Assembly (NCBI GenBank): GCA_025558095.1 | Contig: JAIVFI010000045.1 | Coordinates: 1-64,000 of the forward strand | Reading direction: 5' to 3' | DNA from: Hyaloraphidium curvatum | Taxonomy: Eukaryota; Monoblepharomycota; Hyaloraphidiomycetes; Hyaloraphidiales; Hyaloraphidiaceae | Length of the DNA stretch: 64,000 bases | Part shown: piece after piece, positions 17,103-28,421 of the stretch | Position numbering within the stretch: the stretch's first letter is position 1 | Layout: each line of letters begins with the position of its first letter | Program-made: the position numbers and the translations under genes | The notes under the pieces: model-generated | What the model was told of the DNA's origin: nothing | Databases searched by the model: none | Seen by the model: only the letters and a program-made list of their open reading frames with translations

Positions 17103-20100
17103 CTAGAAAGGAGTGTAATCCTTCGGGTACCGCGCGAGCAGCTGGGCGCCCTCCACCTCGGGCCACGGGTTGCCCTCGGTCCCGAACGTCTCCTTCAGCA
17201 GCTCGATCCTCAGCTCCGCCAGGCCCTTGATGGCCGAGCCCTTGCTGCTCCGCGTGCAGTCTCCCGCGGGCGGCTCGTCGAGGTACTTGTTCAGCACCTT
17301 GAGCGCCGAGCCGAGGGCACCGCGCCGGCGCTGCCGCCACACGTGGAGCGAAACCATCTTCGAGTCCTTTTCCGGCGACCCGGCCCCGTCGGCCCACTTG
17401 CTGTACTCCAGCCAGGCCGCGACGAGCTCGTCAAAAGGGTTCTTGTCCGCGGGAGCGCCTCCAGCCCTGACAGCTGTCTCCTCCAGCTCCGCCGCCGCCT
17501 TCAGGATCTGCACGCGCTTCAGCATGGCGGACACCATGGCATCCTTCCGCTGGTCCATATCCTTCTTGATCTGCTTCGCGGCGTCCGTCGACGTGTCCGA
17601 CTTGCCAGCGTAGTAGAGCGCGAGCTCGTTCTGGCCCGGACCTGCCGCGTCCGCGTCGCCAGATTTCCGGACGGTCCCGTTTGCCAGGCCGATGATCCGC
17701 TCCGCGAGCTCCACGGCCCTCTGCAGCTCGCCGTTCGCCGAAGCGGCCTTCTCCACGTCGAAAGGTTCGGCCTTGGCGGCATTTTCCGCCTCGCCGACGG
17801 CCGCAGCCTGCAGCGCGTCGAGCTTGGCGGCGAGCAGGGGCAAGTGGTCCGGGAATGACTCCTCCAGCTTCCTGACGAGCTCGTTGCGCCGCGCCACGTC
17901 CTTGAGCTTCGCGATCATGCCGATCTCGACGTCCCTGACGGCCTCGCGGAGCTGCGTGGCCTCGTCCTTCTCCTCCTTCGGCTTCCCGTTCTCCGACTTC
18001 GACTTGGGTCCCTCGGCCGGGACCACCATCGAGATCCCGACCAGCCCGCCGTCGATGCCCACGTTCCCGTTGTCGGTCGTCCCCGCCGGCCCGGCCCAGA
18101 CCTTGAGCTCGCCGACCAGCACGTCCCCCGGCGCGGCCTCCTTGGGCATTCCGTCCGCGGCGATGCCGGAAAGGAAAACCACCCGCCGCTCCCCCTTGGC
18201 GATAACGCGGTCCCCGAACCCGCCCTTGGAGCCCGCCACCAAAGTCCCCGCCGCCCCCGGGTACACCCCCGGCTTGACCTCCTTCACCTTGAGATCCATC
18301 ATCATCGGCCAGCCCTCCTTCAGGATCCGATCCAGCGCCGAGACGTCCGTGGAAAGCACCTGCGCGCGGACGGTGTACTCCCCGCCCTGCTTGGGCAGCT
18401 GCACCGCCTTCGGGTAGACGTCCCGCGTGGCGACCAGCTTGCGGGCCCAGTCGTGGATCATGCACAGGAAGCCGTCAAAGGGCGAGTCGTAGAGGAGGTC
18501 CGTGATCCAGGGGAAGTGGAAGGTGACGGAGCCGCTGTCAGTGGCTGGAACCTTGGGCTCGTAGACGAGGTTGAGGGCGTGCATCTGCTTGCCCGATGGA
18601 TGGACGTCCCGCGAGCCCAGTGGAACGATGGAGGAGAGGTCCTTGTTGAGGGCGACAGTCTTGCGCAGCGTGTCTGGCGACGAAACGCATGTCAGACTCC
18701 GCAGACCGTCGCAACCGAGACATCCCACCGAAGGACGGGTTGAGGTTGATCCGCTCCTTCCTCATCGGGCTCCACACCTCGACCCGCGCCGCCAGCGGCC
18801 CCGTGCCGCCGTTCACCCACAGCCCCCCGCCCCCGACGTTGGCCGTCCCCGCCACGCCGGCCCCGCCCGACACCCAGATCCCCCTGAACTCGACGTCGAC
18901 GTCCATCTCCGTCTCCCCGGGCGAGCTCCAGAACTGCGCCAGGCACACCTCGAGCACCTGCGACGCCGCCACCCGGAAGTGCCTCTGCACGACCGGCGGC
19001 TCGCCGTCCCCGCCGACGACGACGGCGTACTCGGTCTCGTTCCTCTCGGCGCGGGTCTGCGGGATCCCCGGGCCGCCCTGGCCGAGCTGCACCACGATCC
19101 GCGCCGGCGCGTCGCGGGGGCGCGGGCGTAGCACGAGGGTGGCGAAGTTGGCGTGGGGCGGGGCGGCGACGAAGCGGCGGATCACGGTGCCGGGGGAGAA
19201 TTTGAGGCCCGGGAAGCGCACAGTCCCGTCGTCCGGCACCGGGACCGGTTTGACCACCGCGATCGGGATCCGGAAAAGCGGGCCGCGGGAGTCGCCGTCG
19301 ATCGAGCCGCGGATCTCGGCGACGTGCAGGCCCGGGGGCAGCCCCGTGGGGTCCACGCGGATCGGGAAGGTCTTGCCGCCGCCGTTGAGGGCCACGTGGT
19401 CCGGGTGGCGGACCCAGTCCGGTGCGGCGGCGTCGGCATCCTGCGCGTCGGCCACGTGGGACGAGCGCGCCCCGCATTCCAGCCTGATGCGAAGGTCCAT
19501 GGCGGCCTTCATGCCGTTCCAGTTGGCGTTGCCGGGGTCGGCCACATCCCCGGGCCAGACGACGCCGATCGCGACCGAGGTGTGAACGGGCACGGGGTTC
19601 GGCGAGCGAATGTAGAGCCCGCGCGCCGCGTTGCCGGGACCCAGGGCCGAAGGGATCTCGGGGAAGGTGACTGGGTAGTCGAGGTCGTAGGGCGAGAGCC
19701 CGTGCGGCTCCCTTTCGAGGCCCTTGAGCCACTCGAGCGCGCGGGGCAGGTCGACGATGCCTTTCATGAACTCGTCGTTGACGGGGTTGGCGGTGTTCTC
19801 GAGGGCGCGGCGGACAGAATAGGGCGTCCACGAGATTCCGGCCTGACGGAGCGAGGAGAGGAGGAGCGCGGTGCCGCCGCTCGCGTTCGGGCTGCTCATG
19901 CTCGTGCCGTTCATAAGCTGCGGCACCATTGGCTGTCAACGACCGCCTCGCAAACCAGAGCAAGGCACCCACCTGGGTCGGCGCGAGGTTATACCTCGGC
20001 ACGCAGGTCACGGCCCCTCCCGGCGCGTAGACCCCCACCCCCGACCATCCGTCCGGCGCCGGCCCCCTCGAGCTCCATGTGTATACCTTCCCCACCTCGT

Positions 20101-21707
20101 CCCCCTCGGGCAGCACGTCCCCGAACAACCCGTACCCCGCGCGCATCATCCCCCCCGTCACCCACGCCCCGACACCAATCACCCCAGCGGCGGTCCCGCC
20201 GGGCGCCCCGACGGTTGTCAGCCCGGGTCCGTTGTTCCCCGCCGAGGCGAGGAAGGTGGTGTGCGCGTTGGTGAGGGCGCGGAGGAGGGTGGGGATGGCG
20301 CCGAGGGAGGGGAGGGAAGTGGGTTCGCCGTAGGAGAGGTTGGCGACGTCGGTGCGGGATGTGGGGCGGAAGGGGAGGGGGTTGGTGAGGTACGAGACTG
20401 CGATAGGGGTATAGCATGTCATCCGATGTGATTCAGCGGGGAAATGGCGAGATCACGTACTGGCGCGGGTGAGAGCCTGTCCCGTCTCCATGCTGCCGAG
20501 CCTCGTATCCCCGATCTTGAGGCTGACGATCTCGGCGGCCGGCGCGACGCCGTTCTCGCCACTGTCGTCGCTGTGGTAGGCGGCAGTGATGCCGGCGACG
20601 TGGGTGCCGTGGGCGCCGGCCAGGGTGACCAGCGACAACGTGGGCGGGGCTGAGGGAAGGTGCGGCGGGTAGATAGTGATTGATAGGGTGAGGAGGGAGG
20701 GGAGAACCAGGTACTGCTGGGCCACGTGGTACGAGGCGAGGACCGGTTGGTCTGCAGACGGTCAGCGAAGTGGGGCACAGTCACCGCACGGCTCGCAACC
20801 CACCACTGAGGTCCCCGCTCTCTGCGATGTCGACTACGGCGACCCACTTCTCCCCGTCGTCCCACACAACGCAGTCAAATACCGGCCCCGGGTCGTCGAA
20901 CTTGGCCATCATGTCCTTGAGCGCTTCTAGCCGGTCCTTGTAATCCTGCACCCTCTCCGCCTTGGTCAAGCCCTTCCCCACAGCCGCCTCCTTCTCCTTC
21001 TCGGCGTCCTCCTTCTGAGCGTCGAAGTCCGCCAGCTCGGCCGCAACGCGGGTGGCCAGCGCGTGGTGCTGCTTCTCGAAAGCGTCCCGGCGCTCCTTCT
21101 TGCTCTTGGCCACCAGGTTCTGCGGGAACACCTCGTAGCCGCGCTTGTAGCCGACGAAGAAGGTGCCCGAGGGGTTGGACCAGCCCGGGTTGATTTTGAG
21201 CGGGCGGCCGGACGGGCCGGGGAGGGTGCCGTCGTCACCGGGCGTGACGGGGCCCGAGAGCGGCACGTCGCCGCTAGATTCCAGCAAACAGCGCGTTCCA
21301 CCACCGCAGTCGACAGAAGAATATTAAAAAGTCGGAGATCAAGCGGATCTAGTCAGCCCGACCACGAGATGGGGCTCCAACGCGTCCCACCTCCCCGAGC
21401 AGTCCACGACGTCGACCACCTTCTTCCCGCCCCTCGGCCCCTCCCTCATGCCCGCTGCCGCCGGATCCACGCCCGTGTCGAGGATCGCAACGACGACGCC
21501 GCGGCCGTCCGCTTCGCCGGGCATTTTGTGCGCGGCGGTCGGCGTGCGCGGGACCAAATGTGCCGTCGGGAACGCCGGCGGCGCCATCGCGCGGAGCGGG
21601 TCGGGCCGGTCGGTGATCGCGATCGCCGACGCGCCGCGGAGGTGCGAAGCGAGCTGCAGGACGCGCGGCGCGCCGGTCATCCGCCGCGGGAGCGCGGTAA
21701 GCAACAT
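17103..21707 (-). CDS. Tripeptidyl-peptidase II (giant subtilisin-family exopeptidase), six exons
   Basis: Exons (minus): 21707-21391, 21273-20804, 20751-20461, 20397-19973, 19917-18729, 18673-17103. Introns of 117, 52, 63, 55 and 55 nt restore one frame of 1420 residues. TPP2 removes tripeptides from peptides downstream of the proteasome and assembles into megadalton spindles. The catalytic triad is present: Asp in VVVAILDTGVDP, His in AGAHGTHVAG, Ser in QLMNGTSMSSP. The oxyanion Asn is in SAGNNGP and the family block SLKIGDTRLGSMETG is present. Long C-terminal beta and helical domains follow (PLGSRDVHP onward). The first 40 residues before MAPPAFPTAHLVP resemble a targeting or spacer extension; starting at 21587 instead gives 1380 residues. 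Length is close to animal and fungal TPP2. Confidence 0.92.
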
Positions 21708-22021
21708 ACAGTTGCGGACGGCCGATCGGATCGTTGCTTACAATACCTGCCGTTACGCCGCCATACTCGCGGTGCCGGATTGAAGAGTGCGCGTTGCCCT
21801 TGGATAGGCCCCGTGCCGCGCCGGTGCCCCAGGGTGGATGGACGGCGTCCCGACGGCCCCTTCCCCTTCCCCATCCGGATGACTGGAGACACTCGCACTC
21901 GCCCGTTTTACCGTGTGCCGGATGCTGAAGAGCAGTATCGCCGCGTTCCAAAGTGTGATCGTATTCCATGGCATCCGCCTGTACGAAGGCGTTCTCGGAG
22001 CCGGGCCGGAAAGTGCACCCA
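21708..22021. other. Intergenic
   Basis: 314 bp between the TPP2 start and the stop of the MFS gene, both on the minus strand. It should include the TPP2 promoter. No further feature was seen. Confidence 0.4.
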
Positions 22022-24032
22022 CTAGCCGCCGCCCGCCGCCGCCTCCTTCGCTGCCGCCTTCGCCGCCGCCTTCTCCTCGGCCTTCGCCGCCGCGTTCGCC
22101 CTCCACTTCCCCCCGAACTTCCACACCGCCAGCACCCCCAGCCACCCCAGCAGGTTCAGCACCGCGAAGAAGGTCTGCGTCCACCCGTTGCCCATGGCCG
22201 CGATCATGTACGGCACAAAGATCGGCGCCGAGGCGGAGACGAGGTAGCGGAAGAGGTTGTTGGTGGAGATGATGGACGCCGAGGCCTTTGGGCTTCGCGC
22301 GACGGCGTCAGTCTCCTTCCGACGATGCCAGCTTAGCGGAGAACCCACTAGCAATCCACGAGGTACGTGTTGACGCTCGTGCTCGAGACCATCAGCCCCG
22401 CGCCCAAAAGCACCGTGCCCGATACCGGCACCGCCGGGTGCGCGAGCGCCTGCAGTCCCCACCCGTACAGCAGCAGGCCCGCGGGGAGGAGCACCGCGCC
22501 GAGCCAGGTGGTTCCCAGCCTCGCTTCGGGGGGCGGGGAGCCGCCCGGCGGCGTGGCGCGGTTCATGGTCCGGTCAGAGTACCACCCGCCGAAGAGGGAG
22601 CCGATGACGTTGCCGACCCCCTGCGCGACGTACAGCAGCCCGACCTGCGACTCGGTGAACCCGTAGGCGTTGGACATGGAGCGGCCAAAGAGGGTGGTGA
22701 CCCCGTACAGCGCCAGGAAGATGATGCAGACGTCCAGCACGACGAGGGAGACGTTGGCGTGGCGCAGCTCGAGGAGGTTCGAGGCGAACGAGGGGCGCGG
22801 GCGGGCGCCCTTGGGTCGGCGGAGGGTCTCGGGGAGGACAAAGTAGATGAGGACGAGGAGGATGGCGGAGACGATGGCGACGAAGCCGAAGATCCATCTG
22901 GGGGGTAAACGGGGTCAATCGTGGACGGCGGGGTACACGTCGGGGCCCCACCTCCACCCAGCGTACTGCGCCAGCGTACCCCCGATCACAGGCCCGATGA
23001 CGGGACCAACGAGCGGCCCTGAAGTGATTCATGGGCTCAGGACGTTGCGGGCGGGGCAGACAACCGCCTTGACCCACCCAGGTAAAAGGTCCCCAGCGCT
23101 TTGCCCCTCTCCGCGGCCGGGTAAATGTCCGAGATGCTCCCCGCGCCGATGGACAGCACGCTCGAGGACCCCGCGGCCTGCAGCATCCGGAACGCGAGCA
23201 GCATCCACACGTTGACGGAGCCCGCGCAGGCGGCCGACGAAACGACGAGCAGCGAGAGGGTGAGGAGGTACACCGGTCTTCGGCCGAGGGTGTCCGAGAG
23301 CGGGGCCCAGATGAGGGGGGCGATCCCGAGCACGACGACGAAGAGGGTGACGGTGAGGTTGATGAGCACCTCGGTGGTGCCGAGGTCGTTCTGGATGGTC
23401 TTGAGGGCGGGGAGGTAGATCGTCGTGCAGAGCGGGGCGACGAGGCCGGCGGAGGAGACGACGAGGAGGATGAAGCGCCGGCGGCCGGGGGTGAAGCGCT
23501 GCGCGGCCAGGGAGGCGGAGGAGCCCTTGGCGGAGGAGATGGGTGGGCGGTCGCCCGGGGAGAGGGCGGAGCCGGCAGGCGTGGTGGGGCCGCCCGTCGC
23601 GGGGACGGCCCCGGTGTCGATTTTGAGCGCCGCCGGCGGGCCCATTTCGAGGTCCAGGTCATCATCGTCGGAATCCGAGTCGCTGTACTCGTCGGGCGCC
23701 ACGTCGGCCCCGGCCCCGGCAGCAGTCGCGACGGAAACCGACCCCTCGCTCTTCCTGCGCTCCCTCGGCAGCGAGAACAGGTAGTCCCCGGCCTCGACGG
23801 TGCTCACGATCGACATCCTCCTCCGCGGCCCCGGCGGCACGAACGGCGCCGTGGCGCCCGTCACGGCCGACGGCCTGCGGGAGAGCGGGCGGCCCGCGGC
23901 CGCGGCGGCGGCGGCGGAGAAGCTGACGGCCATCGGCGAGGCGGGCGGTGTGCCGGCCGGCGCGGAAGGAGGCGGGGCGGCGGGAGGCGCGGGAGAGGGC
24001 GACGCCGGCTGCGGTGGCTTCGCGTCCTCCAT
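22022..24032 (-). CDS. MFS drug:H+ antiporter-like transporter, four exons
   Basis: Exons (minus): 24032-23078, 23018-22952, 22897-22349, 22292-22022; introns 59, 54 and 56 nt; 613 residues. About 220 residues of low-complexity, acidic cytosolic N-terminus precede 12 transmembrane helices. Family marks: [13 protein letters not shown] (motif A region in loop 2-3), [15 protein letters not shown] (motif C, antiporter signature, created across intron 1), GWRWIFGF (across intron 2) and [21 protein letters not shown]-type fungal DHA motif (across intron 3). The splice choices recreate conserved DHA1 sequence each time. It probably exports drugs, polyamines or metabolites across the plasma or vacuolar membrane; the substrate is not predictable. 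The C-terminus is a Lys/Ala/Glu repeat. Confidence 0.88.
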
Positions 24033-24351
24033 CTTTCTCCGCCCGCGGCAGGAGGGCCAAGGGGGTGTTTCCGGGCTCCGGGAAGCAAACTACGGGCAAG
24101 CCACCGCGGTCTCCCGCGCCATGAAAGGCCCGACAGCCCGCGGATGATTTGCAGAGAGTGAGAATGGGCGTCGGAACAACAGCCGACGCCGCGGTGTTTT
24201 GGCGCGTCCTAAATGGCGTCGCCTAGTTGCGCTCCTTAGCGGGGCTAAACGGCGAAGCTCCGCCCCGCCGGCGGCGCTTCTCCACCGCGCTCCCCGAAAA
24301 GGAGCTTCCCATTCCGCCCGAAAGACCTCCTCGTACCCTGCGCGTCCCCCG

Positions 24352-24841
24352 ATGGACCACCTGTCGCACCCCCGCTTCTCGGACCCCGTCGATCCCGCCG
24401 TCGCACGTGCCTCCCCGCCCCTGGACCCCTCCCTCGCGCGCACGGTGCTCGACTACGTCAATTCCGAGCCGCGCATGGAACCTTTCCTCCTGGACTGGGT
24501 GCAGATGTTCACCGACGGCGATTGGGCGTCGCAGGCCGAGGCCGTCGAGGTCAACGAGGGGTACCTGCTGCTGAGGACGAAAAAGCCGGTGAACGAGTGG
24601 AACGAGCCGGCGGCGGAGGGGGAGGGCGTCGGGGAGGTGGCGGTGCCGTTTCCTAGACCAGGTGCGCGGTGGCCGGGGCCTCGTTGCGGCGGCGCGTTCT
24701 GATCTGCATTCCACCTTGCCCCGTGTTCAAGTCAAATCGCTCGCCGACGCCAGGCGCAGCCTGAAGGAGCTCATGGACATGGCCTCCTCGCGGCCGCAGC
24801 CTCAGGGATTCCTGGTCTCGCAGAAGCGCGATTCGCGGTGA
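24352..24841 (+). CDS. Small two-exon hypothetical protein
   Basis: Exons 24352-24661 and 24732-24841 (70-nt intron GTGCGC...CAAG) encode 139 residues. Exon 1 carries LARTVLDYVNSEPRMEPFL and LDWVQMFTDGDW, exon 2 a basic helix, VKSLADARRSLKELMDMA. It is not recognised. Good frame, a spliced structure and helix-forming composition support a real gene. It is divergent from the MFS gene (starts 320 bp apart). Confidence 0.55.
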
Positions 24842-25377
24842 CCCCCGCGGAAGGGGCGGTGGATGGGGCCGCTCCTGGGTGGTTCTGTCGCCGGAGCTCG
24901 GACGTGGGATTAGGTTGGCGTTGCTTGCGGACGTGGATTGATGTTGCTGGTGTTTGCCGTGGTCGGAGACCAGTCTATTGCGCCGTGACCTCGTCGTTGC
25001 TTTGCTAGACCTGCCGTCCGAGCCCAGCGCCCCCCTCCATACGTTTGACACAATGGTTGCCGCCGTGCACTGCCTGGACCCGGGGTTTAAATGGTTTCGG
25101 CCCCGCCGTGCGGCACGCTCCTGGGAAATCGGCTCGCGGGGCCCACTTCAGACCCTAGCACACCCCTTCGTTTCCCGCATCCCGCGCTCCCGGAACCGGG
25201 CAACTGCGGCCAGAACATCACCCTACAGCACTTGCGAGCCGCATCCACCGATCGGGAGCCCCACGCGGCCGTCGGACGGCTTCCGGCGTGTCCCTCCCTA
25301 GGGAACCGGCCGAAGGCTGGGGAGGGACGTGCCGCTCCGGAGCCGCCCGGTGACACATCCCCCTCCCTAAACGCAGT
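24842..25377. other. Intergenic
   Basis: About 540 bp upstream of the secreted-protein gene, with no recognised coding or repeat feature. Presumably the 3' UTR of the small gene and the promoter of the next. Confidence 0.4.
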
Positions 25378-26833
25378 ATGGCGACGACCGCACGGAGAGC
25401 GATGGGAAGGCGCGCCGCACGGCTTCTCGCCGCGGCGCTGCTCGCGGCGCTGCCCTTCGGCGCCGCCGCGGGCGACCGCAGCTGGCCCGCGCGCACCGCG
25501 GTGTCCGCGGCCGGCGGGCCGGTTCCGCACGGCCGCAATTCTTGGAAACAGTGCGCCGTGATGACAGTGCGGAATCCCGAGGGGATGGCAGCGGGGCGGT
25601 GGGCGGGCGCGCTGGCGGTGCGCGGCGGGGCGCTGCTGTCTGCCACGGGCGTGCAGCACACGGAGGAGGCCGCAAGCGGGAGATATCGGCTGAGGCAGGG
25701 CGATGGGACGCCCGACGTCGTGCCGGGCGGCGAGGACGCGGTCGAGTTCTGCGTGGCCTACGCCTCCTCGTGGTCCGCGACCGCCGACATCTCGTTCGAG
25801 CTCTCCTCGGAGGACGAGGACCTGTTCGTCGAGGTGCAGCCCGGCGGCGCGGGCAGGATGCTCATGAAGCGGCAGACGGCGTACGGGCCGGGGATGTTTG
25901 TCTCGGACTACTCGACCGGGCAGGTACGAGGAGCGGCTCCCAATTGCTTGGGCAGGGCCAGCCTAACCCCCCCTTTCTCAGTGCCGCTGCAAAGCCATGG
26001 GAGGCGGCGTCCCGCCCCCCGTGCAGGACGTTCCCCCGGCGAACGTGCAGGCGTCGACGATCGTGCGGACCTCAACGGCAACATCCACCGTGGCGGCCAC
26101 ATCCACCCAAGCATTCTCCACCTCGGTCACCTCGGCCACCGCCACCGCCACCCGCACTCCCTCCACCACATCTCGCACGCAATCCACCACATCCCTCACC
26201 ACCGCCGCCCCCTCCTCCACCCCAACCCTGATAGCCTCGGAGGGCTTCGACTACAACGACTGGAACGTCGCCGGCCGCGCCGGCGGCACCGGCTGGCAAG
26301 CGGCCTGGTACGCCAGCTCGGTGCACTTCACCTCCCTCGGCGTCACCTCCGGTGCGCTGTACTATGCCGGCAGCGCGTCGACGATCCGCGCCTCCTCGCG
26401 GATGCTTTCCACCCCCGTCAACGCGACGCGGTGCCGGCGCGCCTTCGTGCAATTCGAGTGCCAGTTTGGCACGCAGAACGGGTACGGCACGCCGACCTTC
26501 AGGCTCGTCAACGGCACGCACAACGTCGTGTCGGTGGGGAACAACGGCTACGGCGCGGCCAACTACGGCCTGCTCAACACCAACCTGGAGAGCGTCGCGC
26601 TGAGCAGCGTGCCGTTCAGCAACCGGCGGTGGGTGCTGGTCGAGCTGGACTACGCGGGGTCGGCGACGCGCATGTACCTCTCGGAGAGCGAGCAGGGGGT
26701 GGACCCGCCCCCGGCGGCGGCGGGCGCGGCGGCGAGCTTGGGCTACGCCCCCACGTTCGCCGGGTTCGACATCGTGGTGAGGGAGCTGGGGAGGCTGGAC
26801 AACATCAAGGTGTACTGCGAGCCCAACTCGTGA
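25378..26833 (+). CDS. Secreted Thr/Ser-rich protein with LamG-like C-terminal domain
   Basis: Exons 25378-25923 and 25982-26833 (58-nt intron GTACGA...CTCAG) encode 465 residues. A signal peptide is clear (basic start, then RLLAAALLAALPFGAAAG). An N-terminal beta-rich domain of about 150 residues with paired Cys is followed by a mucin-like Thr/Ser linker of about 75 residues. The C-terminal domain of about 200 residues begins SEGFDYNDWNVAGRAGGTGW and ends NIKVYCEPNS. The FDY-x-G-x(2)-GGTGW-x-x-W opening is typical of concanavalin-like domains in bacterial surface proteins. It is likely a cell-wall or extracellular adhesin/carbohydrate-binding protein; no catalytic residues were identified. 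Confidence 0.75.
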
Positions 26834-26914
26834 GCGCGAGGGCGGGGTGGAGTGCGCGGGAAGCAATAGATTGCAAACACCGGGAAGCACACACAGGGCC
26901 GGTCCGGCAACCCA

Positions 26915-27997
26915 TTAGTGATCGATCCACAGCACGTTGGGCAGCGACCGCCAGAACGCCTCCTCCTCCGCGCCCTCGGGGGACCGCCACGGGTCGGGCC
27001 CCCACAGCGGGCTGTGCCGCAGCTTCTCGAACAGCACCCGCGGGAACTTCCCCGGATCGAGCGCCTCTCGGACGCGGGGAAAGTCGGCGGGCGCAACGGA
27101 CGGCCGCATGCCCAGCAGCCGCAGCTCGCCCACCCCCCGCTTCAGCCCCCCCGCGTCGAGCACCGCCGCGGTCGGCTGGAACCCCACCTCCACCCTCTCC
27201 AGGCGGGTGAACTTGGCCGCCGCCGTCCACGCCCGCGCATCGCACCCCGTCAGCTCCAGCTCCCGCAGGCTCCCCTCGGGCAGCGCGTCCAGCACGCGGA
27301 GCTGCACGGCGCCCAGCGCGATCCTCCTCAGCTTCGATGCGGCCCGGGGGTACCGCGCGAAATCGGGGAGCTCCGCCGCCAGCGACAGGAGGTGCAGCGC
27401 GTCCAAACCGGCGGCCCGCTCGAGCATGGCGTAGGTCAGGTCCACGTGCGCGCGGGTGTCGACCTCCACGCCCAGGGGGTTGCAGCTCAGCCGGACGTCC
27501 GTGACGGAGGGCGGCAGGTCCAGGTCGCGGAAGGGCGCGCAGGCGTCGCGGTACAGGTACAGCTCCAGGCGGGTGACCGAGGCGGGGATCAGGGGCCAGG
27601 CGGCGCGGGTGTAGGAGGCGGCGGCGGAGCCGAGGAGGAGGTGCGTGCAGGCGGTGCATTTCGGCAGCAGGCGCTTGAGCACGGCGAGGGGCACGCGCTC
27701 GAACACCTCCAGGGTTTTGACGAGGGAGAACTTGTTCCAGAACGTGTTTGGCACGCGGTCGGCCAGGAAGGCCCTCAAGAGGGCATCTCCGTTGCGCTGC
27801 TCGAACCAGTCCAGGGACAGCCGGCGCAGCAGCTCCGGCAGGCCCAACAGATAGCAATCGCGGGAGCACCGCAGGAAACGGGCCAACGTGGCGCGGTTGC
27901 CCGTCTTCGCGAGAAGGGCCGCGATTGCGGAAAGCAGTTCCGGAGGCAGCAACGGGCCAGCGGCGCGGCGTGCTTGCCGAGCGCTGCGGCGGGTCAT
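26915..27997 (-). CDS. F-box-like leucine-rich-repeat protein
   Basis: 360 residues, single exon. It begins with a short basic stretch and an F-box-like segment (LLPPELLSAIAALLAKTGN followed by LARFLRCSRDCYLLGLPELL). Irregular leucine-rich repeats follow (VTRLELYLYRD, LRRIALGAVQLRVLDALP, SLRELELTGCD, LERVEVGF). Such proteins usually recruit targets to SCF ubiquitin ligases. It is head-to-head with another F-box start at 28103, with only 105 bp between ATGs. Confidence 0.65.
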   Translation of the reverse strand: MTRRSARQARRAAGPLLPPELLSAIAALLAKTGNRATLARFLRCSRDCYLLGLPELLRRLSLDWFEQRNGDALLRAFLADRVPNTFWNKFSLVKTLEVFERVPLAVLKRLLPKCTACTHLLLGSAAASYTRAAWPLIPASVTRLELYLYRDACAPFRDLDLPPSVTDVRLSCNPLGVEVDTRAHVDLTYAMLERAAGLDALHLLSLAAELPDFARYPRAASKLRRIALGAVQLRVLDALPEGSLRELELTGCDARAWTAAAKFTRLERVEVGFQPTAAVLDAGGLKRGVGELRLLGMRPSVAPADFPRVREALDPGKFPRVLFEKLRHSPLWGPDPWRSPEGAEEEAFWRSLPNVLWIDH

Positions 27998-28102
27998 AGC
28001 TGCCGGCAACTTGAACGGAACGAAAAAGCTTCGCTGCCGCGGTGAAGAGGTCGCGGTCGGCTGCCGAAGTCGCCGAAGGGTTTGGTCGCAGGAGGCGTAA
28101 AC

Positions 28103-28372
28103 ATGCCTTCCGAGCCGTGCAGCCGGAGCCGTAGGAAGCAACCACTGCCGGAGCTTTCTGGAGCAGGGGAGTCCGCAGAGGAGCCCGATGGGCCCGTAGT
28201 GCCCCCCGAACTGCTCCTCCTCATCGGGAAGCGCCTCTCTCCGGGCTCGCGGACACTGGTCACGCTGGCCTCGTCGTCGCGCGCCGCCTACCTCCTCCTC
28301 GTACCCCTCCTGGTGCACGGGGAGGATGCAGTGGGCGAGGGCGAAGACGAACAAGGCGTCCTTGATCTCTGA
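28103..28372 (+). CDS. Truncated F-box protein
   Basis: 89 residues. An F-box helix region is visible (VVPPELLLLIGKRLSPGSRT followed by LVTLASSSRAAYLLLVPLL), then an acidic tail and a stop; no leucine-rich repeats follow. Full-length relatives in this window are 360 residues or more. It is either a stand-alone F-box peptide or the remaining front end of a duplicated gene. It converges on the TF-like gene ending at 28422 and diverges from the F-box gene at 27997. Confidence 0.5.
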   Translation: MPSEPCSRSRRKQPLPELSGAGESAEEPDGPVVPPELLLLIGKRLSPGSRTLVTLASSSRAAYLLLVPLLVHGEDAVGEGEDEQGVLDL

Positions 28373-28421
28373 CAGGAGCGCGAATTTGGATTAAAGCGAC
28401 ATGGAATCTACCATAGTGACT

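Noticed and set aside
14753-24032. Biosynthetic gene cluster (ceramidase, protease, transporter side by side)
   Set aside because: No core synthase or tailoring enzymes are present; TPP2 and ceramidase are housekeeping genes found singly elsewhere.
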